A stretch of 64,000 nt of DNA from Anaerolineaceae bacterium (GCA_016124855.1 WGMX01000044.1:39058-103057), one strand, 5' to 3'; numbered from the stretch's first letter, positions 8,289 to 16,831 are shown. Numbers and translations are program-made. Notes: a model not told the origin generated them from the letters alone.

Positions 8289-8944
8289 CCTTTGTTGTCC
8301 GGTAGATGGATGAACCCAAGTTGAATGGCCGTTGTTACCGCTTCCGTACGACTACCTACCTGTAATTTGCTGTATATACTCGCTAGATGCCCCTGGACCG
8401 TTCGATCACTAATCTTGAGCTGCAAGCCGATGCCACGATTGGTTAGGCCTGAAGCTGCAAGTTGCAGTACATCTTGTTCTCGCTCCGTCAACTGCTCGAC
8501 CAACTTTTCAGGCTGTGTGGCGCCAGCCATATGGCTCATCAATTTCTGAGTGATCGCCGGACTTACAGCGGATTGTCCACCATAGATGGTATGCACGGCT
8601 CGGGTAATTTGGTCAGCTTCGGCATTCTTTAAAACGTATCCGTTCGCGCCGGCTTGAATAGCAGCAACAATGAAAGGGTCATCGTCATAGGCTGTTAGGA
8701 TGAGTATGCCCACAGGAAGCATCTGTTCCCTGATCCAACGGGTCACTTCAATGCCAGTTGCGCCCGGCATCCGAATATCAAGCACAACAACATCCGGTAG
8801 GTGATCTTGAATTAATTGTTTCGCTTGCTCGCCGTCTGCCGCTTCGGCTAATACCTGAATGTCACTATCTTCTTCGAGAAAATCCCGTATCCCTTTACGA
8901 ACAACGGCATGATCGTCAGCCAACACAACACGGATCGTTGTCAT
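8285..8944 (-). CDS. NarL-family response regulator
   Basis: A 219-residue regulator with an N-terminal receiver (VVLADDHAVVRKG; phospho-Asp in VVVLDIRMP; Lys in YVLKNAEA) and a C-terminal LuxR-type helix-turn-helix (LTEREQDVLQLAASG, then ISDRTVQGHLASIYSKL). The start at 8,944 is chosen because GGAG lies 8 bases upstream and the receiver begins two residues later; the frame runs open to 9,067. It is first in the operon with the kinase. A copper box lies 118 bases upstream, between it and the divergent HMA gene, which makes it the best candidate for the protein that binds the copper boxes. Confidence 0.9.
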   Translation of the reverse strand: MTTIRVVLADDHAVVRKGIRDFLEEDSDIQVLAEAADGEQAKQLIQDHLPDVVVLDIRMPGATGIEVTRWIREQMLPVGILILTAYDDDPFIVAAIQAGANGYVLKNAEADQITRAVHTIYGGQSAVSPAITQKLMSHMAGATQPEKLVEQLTEREQDVLQLAASGLTNRGIGLQLKISDRTVQGHLASIYSKLQVGSRTEAVTTAIQLGFIHLPDNKG

Positions 8945-9061
8945 ATCATTTCTCCAAATCAAACCGCTGCAAAGTCCTTGTTTCAAGTATAGCTGGGTTT
9001 TATCAAGAAGCTGGCAGTCAATATTGCTGAGCATAAAGTAGTGATAGAGCTTATTGCTACC

Positions 9062-9127
9062 CGCCAAATGGCGTATGCCGCGATGCGCTATTCAGCGCTT
9101 ATGCCATCTATAACCTGTAACTAGAAT
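9062..9127 (+). promoter_or_regulatory. Copper-box promoter for the HMA-cupredoxin cluster
   Basis: CGCCAAATGGCG (9,062-9,073) is followed by CAGCGCT at offset 21 (9,093) and a clear -10-like TAGAAT at 9,122-9,127. The predicted leader is about 26 bases to the ATG at 9,160. There is no TTGACA-like -35 element, which fits activator dependence. This site is also the nearest box to the divergent response regulator gene. Confidence 0.65.
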
Positions 9128-9159
9128 TGAATTATGAACGCTGGAAAAAAGAGGAAACA

Positions 9160-9495
9160 ATGAACGGTAATTGTCATGTCATTCCTGTCGAAAGAATCAT
9201 CACTCCGGAAGAACAAGAAAATACCGAGCAGATTAACCTGATTATCCGTGGGATGGGCTGCCCCAATTGTGCTATGCGTGTGCGGAACGGCTTGGTTGCC
9301 CTTAAGGGTGTGGTTCATGTGGAGGTCGCTCACCTCACAGCGATAGCGAACATTACATTTAGCCCCGAATTTGTGACGCTTGATAATCTGTTTGAAGCAG
9401 TTGCGAATGCGGGTAATGATGGACGACATTCTTATCGGGTCATTTCCGTTTTAACGCCTCAGACTGCCGCATTACGGCCAAACAGAAGCGAATAG
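9160..9495 (+). CDS. HMA-domain protein, probable copper chaperone
   Basis: A 111-residue soluble protein. After an acidic leader that begins MNGNCHVIPVERI, an HMA (ferredoxin-like) domain starts near residue 28 with the metal loop GMGCPNCAMRV. The start at 9,160 is set by GAGGAA 6 bases upstream and by the predicted promoter, whose -10 would overlap any earlier start. A paralogue at 24,729 shares the CHVI leader and the GMGCxxCAxRV loop. The likely role is Cu(I) delivery to the cupredoxins or ATPases nearby. Confidence 0.8.
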   Translation: MNGNCHVIPVERIITPEEQENTEQINLIIRGMGCPNCAMRVRNGLVALKGVVHVEVAHLTAIANITFSPEFVTLDNLFEAVANAGNDGRHSYRVISVLTPQTAALRPNRSE

Positions 9496-9552
9496 CATCG
9501 GATTGATTTGACCGTGAAAAGCCTTCAACTATAAGCATTATAAGGATCATCG

Positions 9553-9999
9553 ATGAGTATTTTTAAGCATTTTTTCGTGATTTTGCTGCTGGCCGGAGTC
9601 ACGTTTGGATCAAGCGCATGTAGTGGACAAACGGCTGCACCTTATGCGATGGCTTCTGACACGATGTTACCGACCTTTTTGAATGATGCGCCGCCTAAAG
9701 TCCGCGAATCTTATCAGTTCGCGATGGCAAATCCACATGATCTGGAAACTGTTCCCTGTTATTGTGGCTGCGGCAAGATGGGACACCTCAGTAACCTCAA
9801 TTGTTACATCAAAGATATAGATGCAGCTGGCAAAATCACGTTTGATGACCATGCTTCCGGGTGCGGTATTTGCGTAGACATTACACAGGATGTCATGAGG
9901 ATGAAGCGGGAGGGGCGTTCGGCCAAAGAAATCCGGACCTACATTGATGGTCAGTACAGTGGTTTTGGGCCGTCAACCAACACGCCGCTGCCCGAATAA
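9553..9999 (+). CDS. PCYCGC-motif lipoprotein
   Basis: A 148-residue exported protein. A hydrophobic signal ends at SSAC, a probable lipobox, so Cys23 should be lipidated. The mature part contains the hallmark VPCYCGCGKMGH motif, then NLNCY and GCGICVD, giving many Cys for metal or disulfide chemistry. The family is known from copper and sporulation contexts in Gram-positives, but its biochemical role is unclear. The next gene starts 2 bases downstream, so it is the first member of the CuA/4Fe-4S/cytochrome run. Confidence 0.85.
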   Translation: MSIFKHFFVILLLAGVTFGSSACSGQTAAPYAMASDTMLPTFLNDAPPKVRESYQFAMANPHDLETVPCYCGCGKMGHLSNLNCYIKDIDAAGKITFDDHASGCGICVDITQDVMRMKREGRSAKEIRTYIDGQYSGFGPSTNTPLPE

Positions 10000-10001
10000 C
10001 C

Positions 10002-10478
10002 ATGAACCGCTTGATTTGCACCCGACCTTCTTTCGGTCTCTGGTTGCTTGTTATGGTTCTGGCTCTGCTGGTGTTATTCATCCCTCTGCCAGCCCAATCT
10101 CAACCGAACGTGGCGCATCGACTGACCTTAAATGCACAGCAATTTGAATACATGCCGGGGCGGTTAGAGGTAAATCAGGGTGATACGGTCATCATTACGC
10201 TGACCGCTTCGGATGTTACGCATGGGTTTTATCTGGACGGCTATGGGTTGGAACGACGCGTTGTACCCGGCGTTTCTCAGGAAATTGTCTTTTCAGCCGA
10301 TCAAGCGGGCAAATTCCGCTATCGCTGTTCAGTAAGCTGCGGGCCGATGCATCCATTCATGATCGGCGAGCTTGTGGTCAATACCAATCTTCCGTTTTGG
10401 CGGGCAATAGCGCTGGTCGCAACCGGACTGATTGGAATGCTCATTTATTTATGGAAATTTGGAAGGACTTCATCATGA
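10002..10478 (+). CDS. CuA-type cupredoxin with C-terminal membrane anchor
   Basis: A 158-residue exported protein. It has a signal sequence (residues about 10-32), a cupredoxin domain, and a C-terminal TM (about 132-150). All CuA ligand positions are present: His in DVTHGFYL, then Cys109-x3-Cys113-x3-His117-x2-Met120 (RCSVSCGPMHPFM). The binuclear CuA site is the electron entry point of cytochrome oxidase subunit II and nitrous oxide reductase, yet this protein is a free-standing domain. It lacks the two N-terminal helices of a true oxidase subunit II. It overlaps the DUF1573 gene by ATGA. Confidence 0.85.
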   Translation: MNRLICTRPSFGLWLLVMVLALLVLFIPLPAQSQPNVAHRLTLNAQQFEYMPGRLEVNQGDTVIITLTASDVTHGFYLDGYGLERRVVPGVSQEIVFSADQAGKFRYRCSVSCGPMHPFMIGELVVNTNLPFWRAIALVATGLIGMLIYLWKFGRTSS

Positions 10479-10975
10479 CAAGACATATTGCTAGACACAT
10501 GGTAATCAGAAAACAACCGGGTCTTCCTCTGATGCGGCGGCGTTTCATTGTGATTGGGGGTGGATTGCTGGTTTTGTTAGTCGTCTTTTTTGTAGTTCGG
10601 GCCAGTTTGCAGGAGCCGTATGTGCCTGAAGTGACCGGCAAACCCAGTGCCGTTATTGATCAGACCTATTTTGATTACGGCACGGTTCGTAACGGATCAT
10701 GGGCTGAAACAACTTTCAAAGTTAAGAATGTTGGCGATCAGCAACTACTCATTATCGGGGAGCCACAAGTCGAAGCCGTAACAGGTTGTTGCCCACCCAA
10801 AACGACATTGAGTCAGAAATTCCTAAATCCCGGCGAAGTAGCCACGGTGAGCATGCGTTTCAGTATGCATGAAGGGATGGATGGCGAGCATGAGTTTCGT
10901 GTCCATGTGCGGACAACCGATCCTGTAAATCCTGACCAACAGGTGGTAGTACTTTCTAACTGGGTGCAGCAGTAA
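10475..10975 (+). CDS. DUF1573 (ASH-like) membrane-anchored protein
   Basis: A 166-residue protein with one N-terminal TM (FIVIGGGLLVLLVVFFVV) and an immunoglobulin-like domain of the DUF1573 type (QTYFDYGTVRNG start, KVKNVGDQQLLI strand, VTGCCPPKT loop). Family members commonly accompany secreted or envelope redox proteins; the role is unknown. The adjacent Cys pair in TGCCPP could bind metal or form a disulfide. The start at 10,475 overlaps the previous stop; the next gene begins in its own stop codon (TAATG). The run is therefore translationally coupled. Confidence 0.75.
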   Translation: MTRHIARHMVIRKQPGLPLMRRRFIVIGGGLLVLLVVFFVVRASLQEPYVPEVTGKPSAVIDQTYFDYGTVRNGSWAETTFKVKNVGDQQLLIIGEPQVEAVTGCCPPKTTLSQKFLNPGEVATVSMRFSMHEGMDGEHEFRVHVRTTDPVNPDQQVVVLSNWVQQ

Positions 10976-12351
10976 TGACTGCCCGTGTTGACCTGCTTCA
11001 ACGCGCACCGCGCCTCAAACGGATGCTCAAGTCGCGTCTGTTCCAACCGGCACTTCAGCTCGTCACTCTGTTCTTTTTCACTGTGGCAATCCTGACTGGA
11101 CTGGTTGGGACATCTGCAGGTAGTCACAACTTTGGAATTGTTTTCGTATGGATTGTCTGGTGGGCGTTGTTGATTATTATCCTCGTCCCGGTGACCGGTC
11201 GGTTCTGGTGTACCGTCTGCCCGATTCCTGCGCCGGGTGAGTGGTTGCAAAGGCGTGGTATTGTTCGCAAGACACCGGGCAAGCTGCGTACATTGCACAA
11301 ACGCTGGCCGAAGCGCTTAAAGAACATGTGGCTCCAGAATTTCGGCTTCCTAACAGTAGCCTCTTTCAGCGCGATTATCCTCACACGTCCGCAAATCAGC
11401 GCTTGGGTGCTGCTGGCTCTTATACTCGCTGCGGTCGCTCTGAGCGTCCTATATGATAATCGCGTATTCTGCCGCTACGTTTGTCCGGTAGGGGGGTTCA
11501 TCGGCTTGTATTCGATGCTTTCTCCACTCGAACTTCGCGTACTCGATTGCAAGACCTGTCAGGATCACACAGCAAAAGACTGTGTGGTTGGCAACGAGCG
11601 GGGCTATGGCTGTCCATGGCTGGTCTATCCTGGAAAATTGGAACGCAACACCTACTGTGGACTATGTTTTGAGTGTCTAAAAACCTGTCCGAAGGACAAC
11701 ATTACCCTCAATTGGCGGCCTGTTGGCACTGACCTAACAGTAGGGAAAGAACACCGGCTAGATGAAGCCTACAAGGCCTTTATCATGCTGGGCTGCGCGC
11801 TTATGTATTCGGCAGTCCTACTCGGCCCGTGGGGATGGCTAAAAAGTTGGGCCAATCTTGACACACTAGCGCACTGGGTTTTGTATACTGCGGGATTATG
11901 GGCAGTCAATCTGCTCGTATTGCCGGGGTTGTTTGGGTTAGTGGCACTGATTGCACGCAAGATCACAGGAGGACAAATCTCCCGACGTGAAATCTTTGTA
12001 GCCTACACCTACACGCTTGTACCATTAGGTTTAGCGGCGTGGATTGCCTTCAGTATTGGTTTTGTGTTCACTAACGGTAGTTACGCGTTAGCCGTCATAT
12101 CTGATCCATTCGGTTGGGGCTGGAACTTATTCGGAACTGCGAATACTCAGTGGGCACCGCTCGGCGCTAACTTGGTTGGCCTCTTGCAAACCGGAGTTCT
12201 GACAGCCGGACTTCTGTTCGCTGTCCAAACAGCTTACCGCATTGCTCGTCAGCAGACATCCGATTATAACCGGGCATTCATGGCTGTTCTTCCTGTCACT
12301 AGTTTTTTGACGGTGATGACTCTGGGTTTTCTGTGGTTGTACTTAGGCTGA
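10975..12351 (+). CDS. NosR/NapH-like 4Fe-4S polytopic membrane protein
   Basis: A 458-residue membrane protein with about ten hydrophobic helices around a cytoplasmic iron-sulfur segment. Visible Cys motifs are FWCTVCPIP (first loop), FCRYVCPVGG, DCKTCQDHTAKDC and a complete ferredoxin motif CGLCFECLKTCP. This matches the C-terminal membrane core of NosR/NapH/CcoG proteins, which move electrons from quinol or ferredoxin-like donors across the membrane. The flavin-binding periplasmic domain of true NosR is absent. After the Fe-S part several further helices extend it beyond NapH length. It probably donates electrons to, or takes them from, the two neighbouring CuA proteins. Confidence 0.85.
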   Translation: MTARVDLLQRAPRLKRMLKSRLFQPALQLVTLFFFTVAILTGLVGTSAGSHNFGIVFVWIVWWALLIIILVPVTGRFWCTVCPIPAPGEWLQRRGIVRKTPGKLRTLHKRWPKRLKNMWLQNFGFLTVASFSAIILTRPQISAWVLLALILAAVALSVLYDNRVFCRYVCPVGGFIGLYSMLSPLELRVLDCKTCQDHTAKDCVVGNERGYGCPWLVYPGKLERNTYCGLCFECLKTCPKDNITLNWRPVGTDLTVGKEHRLDEAYKAFIMLGCALMYSAVLLGPWGWLKSWANLDTLAHWVLYTAGLWAVNLLVLPGLFGLVALIARKITGGQISRREIFVAYTYTLVPLGLAAWIAFSIGFVFTNGSYALAVISDPFGWGWNLFGTANTQWAPLGANLVGLLQTGVLTAGLLFAVQTAYRIARQQTSDYNRAFMAVLPVTSFLTVMTLGFLWLYLG

Positions 12352-12358
12352 GAAAATA

Positions 12359-13363
12359 ATGGACAAGCGTGAACTTCTAGCTCGCGTCTCGCTAGCATTG
12401 CTCTTAATCGTGATACCTGTGTCTTTGGTGGTTTACCAATATGTTCTGAGGCTACAATTGAGTGGAGTACGCATAATAGACATCAAAGCTGTTGTGCCGG
12501 AACAAGGCGGTTTTCAACCGGACAGCATTCAAGTTCAGTCTGGCGAGACCGTAACCCTGCGTTTTCACGCGGAAGATGTGACACATGGTGTTGCCATCGG
12601 CCCTGTTCTAGGGGTTGATCTAGGAGAGATTGATCCCGGTCATACAAAAGAGGTAACACTAACTTTTGATAAGGCAGGAACCTATACATTCTATTGCAAT
12701 ACTTGGTGCAGCCCTAACCATTGGCGAATGCGCGGTGTGGTTGAAGTCCGAGACGTAGCGAATGCCATTCCTGTAGCACAACGCGATCCAGTCATTGAAA
12801 CTTTAACAACACAAGGCATCGATATTGACGATACAGTTCATAGTGGCGGTCAATCCAAAATATCGAGCGAGATAAATGGCTTCCAGCCTTCGGCACAGCG
12901 TGGTGCAGTTGTCATCAGTCAGCTATCTATCCCACGCGAATTGACCGACATAGGCTGGCAGCAGAGACATTCCCCACAACAGGCTACGGCGCTACTCGTT
13001 GTTGATAACCCGAACGCGTCAACTTCCGATTTAGCCGATGCAGTGGCTTACCTCTGGGCCGGAAACGTCAATCCGCAGACGCTCTCTTCAGCAGCCAGTC
13101 TGTACAACAAGAATTGTGCTGCATGTCATGGTCAAACCGGTAGCGCGGATGGACCGATTGCTGGCCAAACAGCAGTGAAGCCGATCGCCTTTGCTGATTT
13201 AGCTTACATGTGGATGAGACGAGATGATGTGCTGTATGCCAAAATCCGACGTGGCGGTATGGGCACTGATATGCCCAACTTTGGTACGCTGTTCTCCCCA
13301 GAGGAAACATGGGCACTGGTCGATTATCTGAGGTCACTTTCTGTCACCACTTCACAACCATGA
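12359..13363 (+). CDS. CuA cupredoxin fused to cytochrome c
   Basis: A 334-residue protein with an N-terminal anchor helix (residues about 9-28). A cupredoxin domain follows with all CuA ligands (His in DVTHGVAI; Cys113-x3-Cys117-x3-His121-x2-Met124 in YCNTWCSPNHWRMRG). After a linker of about 110 residues comes a class I cytochrome c domain (CAACH haem site near residue 252, with Met candidates in RGGMGTDMPNFG). The order CuA then cytochrome c recalls the caa3-type oxidase subunit II, but there is one TM instead of two and no subunit I nearby. It lies 7 bases after the 4Fe-4S gene and ends the run. Confidence 0.88.
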   Translation: MDKRELLARVSLALLLIVIPVSLVVYQYVLRLQLSGVRIIDIKAVVPEQGGFQPDSIQVQSGETVTLRFHAEDVTHGVAIGPVLGVDLGEIDPGHTKEVTLTFDKAGTYTFYCNTWCSPNHWRMRGVVEVRDVANAIPVAQRDPVIETLTTQGIDIDDTVHSGGQSKISSEINGFQPSAQRGAVVISQLSIPRELTDIGWQQRHSPQQATALLVVDNPNASTSDLADAVAYLWAGNVNPQTLSSAASLYNKNCAACHGQTGSADGPIAGQTAVKPIAFADLAYMWMRRDDVLYAKIRRGGMGTDMPNFGTLFSPEETWALVDYLRSLSVTTSQP

Positions 13364-13431
13364 ATGCATCTCTTCCTATTTCCTGCTAATTGCGAGGGCA
13401 GTCGGCTGTAATGAACATCTCAATAACAGTA

Positions 13432-13497
13432 AGCAATATGGCGGGGGTGGGGCAAGCCAGACAGCGCTACTGTTCAGGTTAGCTGAAGCCATAGAAT
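13432..13497 (+). promoter_or_regulatory. Copper-box promoter for the YHS-HMA copper ATPase
   Basis: A degenerate left half (AGCAATATGGCG) is followed by CAGCGCT at offset 20 (13,462) and TAGAAT at 13,492-13,497. The leader to the ATG at 13,527 would be about 23 bases. The right half, the CAGCGCT box and the -10 match the consensus even though the left arm of the palindrome is poor. Confidence 0.55.
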
Positions 13498-13526
13498 GAG
13501 AATATGCATTAGAAGGAGTTATTCTC

Positions 13527-16205
13527 ATGACAAAAGATCCAGTATGCGCAATGGAAATTGATCCAAAGGAAGCGTTTGCTACACGCGAACACATGGGGCA
13601 AACGTACTACTTCTGTTCACAACGATGTGTAGATACCTTTGAAGCTGACCCACATCGATACAGTACAGAGACGCAAGAACAGCTTGCTCCTCACGAGTTT
13701 CCTGTGGGCGTGTCTAGCAATGGTCACACTCATACCACGCTCTCCACGACGCGGATGGAACTACCGGTGACCGGTCTTCAGCGATCTGGTAGTCCTGCAT
13801 TGGAACAAGCGATAGGTCTTCTACCCGGTGTGAGCCGCGTATCTGCCAATGTCAAAGACAGCCGCATATTTGTAGATTACGATCCCACCCGTTCGACCAT
13901 TTCCGATATGTTAGAGGTGATGCGGCGGGCGGGCTTCACACCCGGTAGTCAGACATTGCGCTTGAAAGTGAGCGGCCTATATTGTGCCGAATGTGTTGGA
14001 CACATCGAAGAGTCACTAAAGCAGGTGTCCGGTGTTTTCGATGCGACTATGAATGCAGCTACTAATGAAGTCAAAGTGGAATATGCACCATCTATGGGAA
14101 GCCTCAGCCGCTTAACACAGGCGATTGAAAATGCCGGACCCTACACGGCAGAGCGTGCGGCTGAGGCCACCGAACCCGAATTGGATAAGGAAGCGCAGAC
14201 ATCTGAAAAGGAATACCGTGCGCTGATGCGGAAGTGGTGGTTTGCTGCCGCAGTAGGTATTCCAACCATGATTCTGTCTTACCCTTGGTTATTCCCAATC
14301 TTGCGCGATTGGTTCCCACGTGGCAGTGCTAACCTGCGTTATACGTGGTACGCAATGGGGATTGCCAGCTTGGCGGTACTCATTTATTCAGGCAACCAAT
14401 TCTTTACAGGTATGTGGGAAGGGCTTAGGCACCGCTCGGCTAACATGCATACTTTGATTGCCATTGGAACGGGCGTTGCTTGGATTTACTCAACTATCGC
14501 ATTGTTATTCCCGCAAATTTTCCCGTCAGAGGCATTCACCGATGTGTACTACGATGTGACAGTTGTCGTAACCGCTTTGGTTGTACTGGGATTAGCGATG
14601 GAACTCAAAGCTAAAGGGCGAACATCCGAAGCAATCAAAAAACTCATCGGCTTGCAGGCCAAGACGGCGCGGGTGCTGCGAAACAGCGTGGAACTCGACA
14701 TCCCAGTTGAGGAAGTAGTGGTCGGTGATACTGTGATCGTCCGACCGGGCGAAAAAATACCGGTGGATGGCGCGATTATCGAGGGACAGTCCGCTGTAGA
14801 CGAATCGATGATTACCGGCGAGTCCTTGCCCGTATCTAAGAAGGTGGGCGATGAGGCAATTGGTGCTACCATCAACAAAACAGGCACGTTCAAGTTCCAG
14901 GCAACCAAGGTAGGTAAAGATACTGCTTTAGCAAATATTGTCCGGCTCGTGCAGGACGCACAAAGCAGCAAAGTACCGATCCAGCGCATCGTTGACCGGG
15001 TGTCAGGCTATTTCACGCCTGCCGTGATGATCCTAGCAATTATCGGATTTGTGGCTTGGTACAACTTCGGTCCCAGCCCGTCGTTAGCCTACGCCTTAAT
15101 AATCGCCGTTACCACACTGATTATTGCCTGCCCTTGTGCGCTCGGCATGGCAACACCCATGAGTCTCACTACAGGCATCGGGTTAGGTGCGCAAAATGGC
15201 ATCCTCATCCGCTCCGGCGATGCTTTGCAAACGGCTGGACAACTGAATACGATCATTCTCGATAAAACAGGGACGATCACACTTGGTAAACCATCTGTCA
15301 CGGATGTCATTCTTGCGCCGGGCCAACAGGAAGATGAACTCCTTCGTTTGACGGCTTCAGTCGAAAAATCATCCGAACATCCCCTAGCGCTGGCAATTGT
15401 CGAAGGTGCGCAAGTGCGCGGCCTGAGTTTGAGTGATGTGCAAAGGTTTGACGCTATACCCGGTCATGGCGTTTCGGCAACTGTGGAGGGTCATCATATC
15501 CTCATTGGCAACTCAAAGTTGATGCATCGCGAAGGTGTGGGACTCGCTTATTTGGAAGAGCGTCCCAAGGCCCTCGCCAACCAAGGTAAAACGCCGATGT
15601 ATGTGGCCGTTGACGGTCAATTAGCCGGTATCATCGCCGTAGCCGATACAGTAAAGGAAGACTCGAAACTTGCCATTGACGCACTGAAACGCATGGGACT
15701 GGAAGTTGTGATGATTACAGGTGACAACGAACGCACGGCCAATGCGATTGCACATCAGGTTGGCATAGATCGGGTTTTGGCCGAAGTGCTGCCCCAAGAC
15801 AAGGCTTTCAACGTCCAAAAACTCCAGTTGGAAGGCAAGAAAGTAGCGATGGTCGGTGATGGTATTAATGATGCCCCTGCGTTGGCGCAGGCCGATATCG
15901 GCTTGGCAATCGGTACAGGTACAGATGTTGCCATTGAAGCATCAGACATTACTTTAATAAAGGGTAGTCTGATGGGCGTGGTGACCGCCATTCAAATCAG
16001 CCGTGCTACGATGCGAAATGTGTACCAGAACCTAGTTGGCGCGTTCATCTATAACTCAGCCGGTCTGCCCATCGCGCTGGGTGTACTTTACCCATTCCTC
16101 GGTGTATTACTCTCACCGCTGTTGGCTGCTCTAGCGATGTCCTTCAGCAGTGTGACAGTTATCAGTAATGCCAACCGTCTTAAGAGATGGAAACCTGTTA
16201 GTTAA
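13527..16205 (+). CDS. copA: Copper-exporting P1B-type ATPase with N-terminal YHS and two HMA-like domains
   Basis: An 892-residue P-type ATPase. Domain order: YHS (residues 1-46, KDPVCAMEIDP and FCSQRC); an HMA-like domain without its Cys pair (about 77-143, LPVTGLQRSGSP); an HMA domain with Cys-x2-Cys (about 144-206, SGLYCAECVGHIE); eight expected TMs; the CPC ion motif at residue 535 (ACPCALGMATP); the phosphorylation site Asp579 (DKTGTITLG); SEHPLA for nucleotide binding; and GDGINDAPALAQAD. CPC marks the P1B-1 Cu(I) exporter class. A copper-box promoter precedes it, a strong hairpin follows, and a cupredoxin gene lies next. The YHS fusion suggests metal reception directly at the pump. 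Confidence 0.92.
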   Translation: MTKDPVCAMEIDPKEAFATREHMGQTYYFCSQRCVDTFEADPHRYSTETQEQLAPHEFPVGVSSNGHTHTTLSTTRMELPVTGLQRSGSPALEQAIGLLPGVSRVSANVKDSRIFVDYDPTRSTISDMLEVMRRAGFTPGSQTLRLKVSGLYCAECVGHIEESLKQVSGVFDATMNAATNEVKVEYAPSMGSLSRLTQAIENAGPYTAERAAEATEPELDKEAQTSEKEYRALMRKWWFAAAVGIPTMILSYPWLFPILRDWFPRGSANLRYTWYAMGIASLAVLIYSGNQFFTGMWEGLRHRSANMHTLIAIGTGVAWIYSTIALLFPQIFPSEAFTDVYYDVTVVVTALVVLGLAMELKAKGRTSEAIKKLIGLQAKTARVLRNSVELDIPVEEVVVGDTVIVRPGEKIPVDGAIIEGQSAVDESMITGESLPVSKKVGDEAIGATINKTGTFKFQATKVGKDTALANIVRLVQDAQSSKVPIQRIVDRVSGYFTPAVMILAIIGFVAWYNFGPSPSLAYALIIAVTTLIIACPCALGMATPMSLTTGIGLGAQNGILIRSGDALQTAGQLNTIILDKTGTITLGKPSVTDVILAPGQQEDELLRLTASVEKSSEHPLALAIVEGAQVRGLSLSDVQRFDAIPGHGVSATVEGHHILIGNSKLMHREGVGLAYLEERPKALANQGKTPMYVAVDGQLAGIIAVADTVKEDSKLAIDALKRMGLEVVMITGDNERTANAIAHQVGIDRVLAEVLPQDKAFNVQKLQLEGKKVAMVGDGINDAPALAQADIGLAIGTGTDVAIEASDITLIKGSLMGVVTAIQISRATMRNVYQNLVGAFIYNSAGLPIALGVLYPFLGVLLSPLLAALAMSFSSVTVISNANRLKRWKPVS

Positions 16206-16220
16206 GTTTCGATAAGATGG

Positions 16221-16247
16221 CCTGCTGGTCAATGATTGATCAGCAGG
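16221..16247 (+). terminator. Hairpin after the copper ATPase
   Basis: Arms CCTGCTGGTCAAT and ATTGATCAGCAGG pair over 13 positions with one G-T wobble and a minimal loop. It lies 15 bases after the ATPase stop and 14 bases before the next ribosome-binding site. It may terminate, attenuate or stabilise transcript ends. Confidence 0.55.
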
Positions 16248-16274
16248 TAATACCAAATTCAAGGAGTAATGTTC

Positions 16275-16652
16275 ATGACCCCCGATAAATTCCTAGTAAC
16301 TCTGATTGGCGTTGCAGCGATTGCTTTCATCGTCTGGTTTTTCTGGCTGGTGAAAAAGCCCGGTGTGAAAGCCAGTTTAAGCAGTGGCGGTTATCAGGAG
16401 GCGATGGTGTTAGTCAAAGGCGGGTATACCCCTGACATCATCATTGTAGAAAAAGGCAAGCCCGTGCGACTGAATTTTGTTCGAACCGAGTCCGCCTCAT
16501 GCTCTGAAAAAGTCTTGTTCCCAGACTTCAAGAAGAGCATCTACCTACCGGTAGGTGAGACCGTGCCACTGGAACTAATGCCTGACAAAGCCGGAGAATT
16601 CGGATTCCAGTGCGAAATGGGCATGTTACGTGGGAAGTTGATTGTCGAGTAA
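16275..16652 (+). CDS. Membrane-anchored cupredoxin-like protein
   Basis: A 125-residue protein with one N-terminal TM (LVTLIGVAAIAFIVWFFWLV) and a Cupredoxin_1-type domain. That domain has the GGYTPDIIIVEKGKPVRLNF strand pattern, Cys in ESASCSEKV, and a C-terminal FQCEMGMLRGKL loop with Cys and two Met. This family commonly sits beside CopA and is thought to accept exported Cu(I). AAGGAG at 16,261-16,266 leaves 8 bases to the ATG at 16,275 but only 2 to the ATG at 16,269, so the later start is chosen. Confidence 0.8.
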   Translation: MTPDKFLVTLIGVAAIAFIVWFFWLVKKPGVKASLSSGGYQEAMVLVKGGYTPDIIIVEKGKPVRLNFVRTESASCSEKVLFPDFKKSIYLPVGETVPLELMPDKAGEFGFQCEMGMLRGKLIVE

Positions 16653-16726
16653 GGCGAATGAAGTGGTCGAATCAGATAGATCCACTACCTATTTTAATCG
16701 TAACAATCTGTTCGGGCTATGGCTAG

Positions 16727-16757
16727 GCAGGTTATAAACCTGCTCTTGCCATTTTTC
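16727..16757 (+). terminator. Intrinsic terminator
   Basis: GCAGGTT-ATA-AACCTGC hairpin followed within a few bases by CATTTTTC. It closes the ATPase-cupredoxin unit and directly precedes the next copper-box promoter. Confidence 0.6.
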
Positions 16758-16766
16758 ATCTCAGTA

Positions 16767-16831
16767 CGCCATTTTGCCTATGTGATGCCCGCCGAACAGC
16801 GATTCTCGACTGACCAGTCTGATGCTATCGT
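16767..16831 (+). promoter_or_regulatory. Copper-box promoter for the DUF2933 operon
   Basis: CGCCATTTTGCC (16,767-16,778) is followed by CAGCG at offset 20 and TATCGT at 16,826-16,831. The downstream string TATCGTAGAAGTAAAT nearly repeats the one at the 28,170 site (TATCGTAAAAGTAAAT). The leader to the ATG at 16,859 would be about 21 bases. Confidence 0.62.

Noticed and set aside
9553..13363. Calling the run a nitrous oxide reductase cluster
   Set aside because: No nosZ, nosD or nosL is present and the NosR-like protein lacks the flavin domain.
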